From positions 7,293 through 44,568 of the forward strand of contig PLXO01000084.1 of NCBI GenBank assembly GCA_003151425.1: DNA of 37,276 bases. Reading direction: 5' to 3'. Origin of the DNA: Acetobacteraceae bacterium (GTDB lineage: Bacteria; Pseudomonadota; Alphaproteobacteria; Acetobacterales; Acetobacteraceae). Positions 33,491 to 37,276 of the stretch are shown here, in pieces; the first letter of the stretch is position 1; every line of letters begins with the position of its first letter. The translations under genes were made by a program, and so were the position numbers. The notes under the pieces are model-generated. The model searched no databases. It was not told where the DNA came from and was given only the letters and a program-made list of their open reading frames with translations.

Positions 33491-34165
33491 ATGCAGTCAG
33501 CCCTCATTGTCGGCGCCGGCGCTGGCCTCAGCGCGTCCCTTGCCCGCCTGTTCGTGAAGCACGGCCTGAGCGTCACGTTGGCGGCGCGCGACACCGGCAA
33601 ACTCGCAGCGCTGTGCAGCGAAACGGGCGCCAAATCGATCGCCACCGACGCCACGCAGCCCACCGACATCGCGCGCCTGTTTGACGCCATCGAGCCACCC
33701 GACGTCGTCGTCTACAACGCCAGTGCCCGCGCACGCGGCCCATTCGTGGAACTCGATCCCGCCGATGTCGCCCGCGTGATCGCCATCAGTGCCTACGGCG
33801 GCTTCCTGGTCGCGCAGCAGGCACTGAAACGCATGCTGCCGAATGGCTCGGGCGCGATTCTGTTCACCGGCGCCTCGGCCAGCGTGAAGGGCTACGCGCA
33901 GTCCGCCCCCTTCGCGATGGGCAAGTTCGCGCTGCGCGGCCTGGCGCAGAGCCTGGCGCGCGAGTTCTCCCCGCGGGGCATCCACATCGCGCATTTCGTC
34001 ATCGACGGCGGCATTCGCAGCGCGGCGCGCAAGGTGCCCGCGGACCAGCCCGACAGCCTGCTGGATCCCGACGACATCGCCGAGACCTATTGGCAGGTGC
34101 TGAACCAGAAGCGCAGCGCCTGGACGTGGGAGGTGGAGCTGCGTCCCTGGGTGGAACGGTTCTGA
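33491..34165 (+). CDS. SDR-like protein with Phe in place of the catalytic Tyr
   Basis: This 224-residue protein has an SDR fold: the cofactor loop LIVGAGAGLSASLARLF (residues 5-21) in place of TGxxxGIG, AARD after strand 2, VVVYNASARARGPF for the NAG region, and ILFTGASASVKG for the catalytic Ser. The active-site segment reads SAPFAMGKFALRGLAQSLA, so Phe141 stands where the catalytic Tyr is expected, four before Lys145. I recall this FAMGKFALR form from other annotated SDRs, so it is probably a stable subfamily with altered or absent oxidoreductase activity. The ATG at 33491 starts directly at the fold. A membrane-protein gene follows by 10 bp. Confidence 0.85.
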   Translation: MQSALIVGAGAGLSASLARLFVKHGLSVTLAARDTGKLAALCSETGAKSIATDATQPTDIARLFDAIEPPDVVVYNASARARGPFVELDPADVARVIAISAYGGFLVAQQALKRMLPNGSGAILFTGASASVKGYAQSAPFAMGKFALRGLAQSLAREFSPRGIHIAHFVIDGGIRSAARKVPADQPDSLLDPDDIAETYWQVLNQKRSAWTWEVELRPWVERF

Positions 34166-34175
34166 CGCGAACGCA

Positions 34176-34670
34176 ATGATCATGGATCGCAGGACCATCG
34201 CGCTGATCTGGTTGGGCGGCATCGTGCTGATGCTCGCGATCTATGTGATCGGGCCACAGCATTTCATCGCGGCGTGCGAGCAGTTCATCGCCGACGGGGT
34301 CGCGTGGCTGAGCAATTTCATCGACACGCTGACGCAGCGCGCGTTCGAGGTGGTGCGTGCCGCGGCGATCGCGATGTATGTGGTTTTCGTCGTGCTGGCG
34401 GTGTTGGCCATGGGGCGTGGACTGCGCGCCGGCGGCATGCTGTTTGTGGTTTCCGTGGTATTTCTGCTGCTGGTTCGCACCGACTGGTACGAGCCGGGTA
34501 CTAAATGGCTCGCCGCAGCCGTTCTGGCCGCGGTTGCCGCCGGGACGCTGACGAAGCGGTTGCTCCATGCACCGTGGCCGCGCCATCCGGCGGACCCGTG
34601 GGGCATGGGATTGCGCGGTAGTGGCGATCGACCTGGGTCGCCACAGGCACCGTCCAAGCGGCAGCAATAG
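34176..34670 (+). CDS. Small integral membrane protein, unknown function
   Basis: This 164-residue protein has a helix at about residues 8-25 (ALIWLGGIVLMLAIYVIG), a pair at ~65-100 (AMYVVFVVLAVLAM and MLFVVSVVFLLLV) and a further hydrophobic stretch near 112-125, with a basic, Pro/Gly-rich tail of ~35 residues. No family is recognised. It starts 10 bp after the SDR-like gene on the same strand, so they are probably cotranscribed. The start may be the ATG at 34176 or the one two codons later. Confidence 0.7.
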   Translation: MIMDRRTIALIWLGGIVLMLAIYVIGPQHFIAACEQFIADGVAWLSNFIDTLTQRAFEVVRAAAIAMYVVFVVLAVLAMGRGLRAGGMLFVVSVVFLLLVRTDWYEPGTKWLAAAVLAAVAAGTLTKRLLHAPWPRHPADPWGMGLRGSGDRPGSPQAPSKRQQ

Positions 34671-34764
34671 GGCGGCTGCCATTCGCGGCGTCGTGTTCAA
34701 TCGGTGCCCGACCGCTTGCCGGTTGCCGCCAATGGACGCATGATTCGACCGGGAGGTACACACC

Positions 34765-35091
34765 ATGCTGTATGAGTTGCGAATCTATCACGCCGTGCCG
34801 GGCCGGCTGCCGGACCTGCTGAAGCGGTTCGACACCATCACGCTGAAGCTGTGGGAGAAGCACGGCATCAAGCAGGCCGGCTTCTGGACCACGGTGATCG
34901 GCGAGTCCAACCAGATTCTGTACTACATGGTGTCCTGGAACTCGCTGGCGGAGCGCGAGCAGAAATGGGCCGCGTTCGGCAGCGATCCGGACTGGCTGGC
35001 GGCGCGCGCGCAGACCGAGGCGAACGGCGCGATCGTTGCCAAGGTGACCAACGAGATCCTGGCGCCCACCTCGTTCTCGTCGGTGAAGTAG
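34765..35091 (+). CDS. NIPSNAP family protein
   Basis: This 108-residue protein is a full-length NIPSNAP domain (ferredoxin-like dimeric alpha-beta barrel): MLYELRIYHAVPGRLPDLLKRFD, then LKLWEKHGIKQAGFWTTVIGESNQILYYMVSWNSLAEREQKWAAFGSDPDW in pieces (KHGIKQAGFW; LYYMVSW; REQKWAAF). NIPSNAP proteins are common in catabolic clusters of bacteria; a defined activity is not generally known. GGGAGG precedes the ATG. It lies on the plus strand upstream of an SDR and a HisD-like gene, possibly in one unit with them. Confidence 0.9.
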   Translation: MLYELRIYHAVPGRLPDLLKRFDTITLKLWEKHGIKQAGFWTTVIGESNQILYYMVSWNSLAEREQKWAAFGSDPDWLAARAQTEANGAIVAKVTNEILAPTSFSSVK

Positions 35092-35188
35092 CCGGGTCTT
35101 CCCGTCATGCCGGATCTTTCCCGCGTGACAGCCGGCAGCGGGCATCGGCCATGAGCGTTTCAGACGAGCAGCCGGCGCGGGGCTGCGC

Positions 35189-35953
35189 ATGAACCTGCCG
35201 CGCACGCCGTCGTTCCGGCTGGATGGGCGGCGCGCGCTGGTGACGGGCGCCGGGCGTGGCATCGGTCTGGCCCTCGCCGCCGCGCTGGCGCAGGCTGGTG
35301 CGCATGTCGTGCTCGCCGCACGCACCGTGGCGGAGGTCGAGGCTGCGAGCGCCGCGATCCGTGCCGACGGCGGCAGCGCCGAGGCCGTCGTGCTGGACGT
35401 GACCGATCTGCCATCGGTGCGCGCTTGCGTCGTGGCGCAGCCGGTGTTCGACATCCTGGTGAACAACGCCGGCACCAACCGACCGCGCGATTTTCTGGAC
35501 GTTACGGAAGACGATTACGACACGATCGCGACGCTCAATCTGCGTGCCGCGATTTTCGTTGCGCAGGCGGTGGCACGGCGCATGGTGGAGGCAGGGCGCA
35601 AGGGCTCGATCATCCACATTTCCTCGCAGATGGGGCATGTCGGCGGTGCACGGCGCACCGTGTATTGCGCCACCAAGCACGGCATCGAGGGACTGACCAA
35701 GGCGATGGCGATCGACCTGGCGCCGCACGGCATCAGGGTGAATTCCATCGGCCCCACCTACATCGAAACGCCGTTGACCGCGCCGTTCTGGCAGGACAAG
35801 GCATTCCTCGCCGACACCGTGCGGCGGATCAAACTGGGCCGGCTTGGCCAGGTGGAAGATCTGATGGGCGCGACGGTGTTCCTCGCCTCCGACGCCGCGG
35901 CGCTGATCACCGGGTCGAGCGTTGTCGTCGATGGCGGATGGACCGCGGAATAA
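35189..35953 (+). CDS. SDR family oxidoreductase (classical)
   Basis: This 254-residue protein shows the complete classical SDR set: TGAGRGIG near residue 20, the NNAGT motif near 90, IHISSQMG with the catalytic Ser, YCATK with catalytic Tyr/Lys, and a C-terminal VVDGGWTAE. The ATG at 35189 overlaps the stop of a 13-codon frame (35151-35191) that may assist initiation since there is no strong Shine-Dalgarno sequence. Thirteen bp separate it from the HisD-like gene. SDRs paired with HisD-like dehydrogenases occur in diol and sulfonate-diol oxidation, where the two oxidise or epimerise the same carbon chain; that role is inferred here. Confidence 0.9.
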   Translation: MNLPRTPSFRLDGRRALVTGAGRGIGLALAAALAQAGAHVVLAARTVAEVEAASAAIRADGGSAEAVVLDVTDLPSVRACVVAQPVFDILVNNAGTNRPRDFLDVTEDDYDTIATLNLRAAIFVAQAVARRMVEAGRKGSIIHISSQMGHVGGARRTVYCATKHGIEGLTKAMAIDLAPHGIRVNSIGPTYIETPLTAPFWQDKAFLADTVRRIKLGRLGQVEDLMGATVFLASDAAALITGSSVVVDGGWTAE

Positions 35954-35966
35954 TGGAGATCATGCA

Positions 35967-37250
35967 ATGATCCGCATTCTGAAGCACGGCAAGAGTGAGG
36001 CCGAGAATTTCGCCGCCGATCGCCAGGTTCGCCAGACCGTGGAGGCAATCCTCGACGACATCATGACCCGCGGTGACATCGCGGTGCGCGAGCTGTCGGT
36101 GAAATTCGACAAATGGGAACCGCAGGATTTTCGTCTGTCACGCCAGCAGATCGATGCGCTGATCGCCAGCCTACCCGCGCAGGTGATCGACGACATCAAG
36201 TTCGCCCAGGCGCAGATTCGGAATTTCGCGCAGGTGCAGCGCGCCGCCCTGCGCGACGTCGAGGTGGAAACGCTGCCCGGCGTGCGGCTCGGCCACAAGA
36301 ACATCCCGGTCGCCAGCGTCGGCTGCTACGTCCCCGGCGGTCGCTACCCGATGGTCGCCAGCGCGCACATGAGCGTGGTGACGGCCAAGGTCGCCGGCGT
36401 GCAACGGGTGATCGCCTGCACCCCGCCGCTGAATGGCGAGCCGCCGGCAGCCACCGTCGCCGCGATGGCGCTCGGCGGCGCCGATGAAATCTATCTGCTC
36501 GGCGGCATCCAGGCGGTGGCGGCGATGGCGCTTGGCACTGCCTCGATCGCGCCGGTCGACATGCTGGTGGGTCCGGGCAACGCGTACGTCGCGGAAGCGA
36601 AACGGCAACTGTTCGGCCGCGTTGGCATCGATTTGCTGGCCGGGCCGACCGAGACGCTGATCATCGCCGACGACACCACCGACGTGGAGATGTGCGCGAC
36701 CGACCTGCTGGGTCAGGCGGAACACGGCCCCACGTCGCCGGCGGTGCTGATCACCACGTCGAGCGGTATCGCCGAAGGGATCGAGGCGGAGATCGCCCGC
36801 CAACTGCACACGCTGGAAACCGCGCCCATCGCCTCCGTCGCCTGGCGTGACCACGGCCAGGTGATCCTGTGTGACACCAATGAGGAGATGCTGGCCGAAG
36901 CTGACCGCATCGCTTCTGAGCATGTGCAGGTGCTGACCCGCGAGCCGCGCTGGTTTCTGGACCGGATGCGCAACTACGGGTCGCTGTTCCTCGGCCAGGA
37001 GACCAACGTCGCCTACGGCGACAAGGTGATCGGCACCAACCACACGCTGCCGACCAGGCGCGCCGCGCGCTACACCGGCGGGCTGTGGGTCGGCAAGTTC
37101 CTCAAGACCGTCACCTACCAGGAGGTCAGCCCGTCCGCGACCGTTATGATCGGCGAATATTGTTCCCGCCTCTGCGCGATAGAGAACTTCGCCGCGCACA
37201 AGGCGCAGGCCGATCTGCGGGTGCGCCGCTACGGCGGACGCAATGCGTAA
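35967..37250 (+). CDS. Histidinol dehydrogenase-like NAD-dependent dehydrogenase
   Basis: This 427-residue protein has the HisD fold and key residues. The [23 protein letters not shown] segment, [29 protein letters not shown] in pieces ([21 protein letters not shown]), the zinc-binding Gln250 and His253 (GQAEHGPTS), catalytic Glu318-His319 (SEHVQV), the Asp in [14 protein letters not shown] and the His in [13 protein letters not shown] are all present. The C-terminal third carries [18 protein letters not shown], typical of HisD paralogues outside histidine synthesis such as sulfopropanediol dehydrogenase (HpsN). No his genes are nearby. It would oxidise an alcohol to a carboxylate through an aldehyde using two NAD. 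GGAGA precedes the ATG at 35967. The physiological alcohol is unknown. Confidence 0.9.
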   Translation: MIRILKHGKSEAENFAADRQVRQTVEAILDDIMTRGDIAVRELSVKFDKWEPQDFRLSRQQIDALIASLPAQVIDDIKFAQAQIRNFAQVQRAALRDVEVETLPGVRLGHKNIPVASVGCYVPGGRYPMVASAHMSVVTAKVAGVQRVIACTPPLNGEPPAATVAAMALGGADEIYLLGGIQAVAAMALGTASIAPVDMLVGPGNAYVAEAKRQLFGRVGIDLLAGPTETLIIADDTTDVEMCATDLLGQAEHGPTSPAVLITTSSGIAEGIEAEIARQLHTLETAPIASVAWRDHGQVILCDTNEEMLAEADRIASEHVQVLTREPRWFLDRMRNYGSLFLGQETNVAYGDKVIGTNHTLPTRRAARYTGGLWVGKFLKTVTYQEVSPSATVMIGEYCSRLCAIENFAAHKAQADLRVRRYGGRNA

Positions 37251-37276
37251 CGCGTAGGGCGGAAAAGCGTAGCGCA

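Noticed and set aside
35151..35191. A 13-codon frame ending on the SDR start codon
   Set aside because: It has a poor ribosome-binding site and is too short to support as a gene; noted only as a possible aid to initiation.

Overview
The window reads as a chromosomal segment of a GC-rich Gram-negative bacterium, most likely an alphaproteobacterium of the Rhodospirillales/Acetobacteraceae type. The grounds are gene content and order (glnA, then P-II, then a signal-peptide-bearing AmtB; TRAP carboxylate transport; a DUF6311-type membrane protein; many SDR, enoyl-CoA hydratase and LLM oxidoreductases). The taxonomic placement is inference. No rRNA, tRNA, CRISPR array, phage gene or intact transposase was seen.

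Region 1 (1-4350) is a nitrogen block: the 3' end of glnA with a strong terminator, then glnK and amtB behind a sigma-54-like sequence, then an outer-membrane BBP2/OmpL-like barrel.

Region 2 (4447-9461): a minus-strand set (truncated glutathione S-transferase remnant, 3-hydroxyacyl-CoA dehydrogenase-like protein, SDR, SAM methyltransferase), an MFS transporter on the minus strand, and a periplasmic CreA protein on the plus strand.

Region 3 (9483-19959) is the most coherent functional unit: two divergent gene sets sharing an 87-bp control region. Leftward: enoyl-CoA hydratase, ThDP-dependent enzyme, and an enolase-superfamily dehydratase whose active-site spacing matches D-galactonate dehydratase. 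Rightward: a complete TRAP transporter (dctP, dctQ, dctM), a serine hydrolase of the beta-lactamase fold, an HpaI-type aldolase and a shikimate-dehydrogenase-like reductase. Together they look like an uptake-and-catabolism pathway for an acid sugar or related hydroxy acid. The substrate cannot be read from the sequence, and no regulator lies in the cluster.

Region 4 (20030-31955) is a cell-surface glycan locus with clear signs of decay and rearrangement: a GT4, a GT9-like protein preceded by a 37-codon overlapping ORF, a methyltransferase split by a one-base slip in a poly-T tract, a GT2 with an internal deletion, an intact GT2 followed in frame by a degenerate copy of the GT9-like gene's 3' tail, and three large polytopic membrane proteins of GT-C or DUF6311 type. 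An LLM oxidoreductase sits among them.

Region 5 (32109-37250): a 62-residue protein, an NAD(P)-binding protein with a TTG start, an SDR whose catalytic Tyr is Phe, a small membrane protein, a NIPSNAP protein, a classical SDR and a histidinol-dehydrogenase-like protein that keeps the HisD catalytic residues but sits outside any his operon.

Three copies of a GC-rich, hairpin-forming intergenic repeat (about 584, 8796 and 14362) are scattered over the window.
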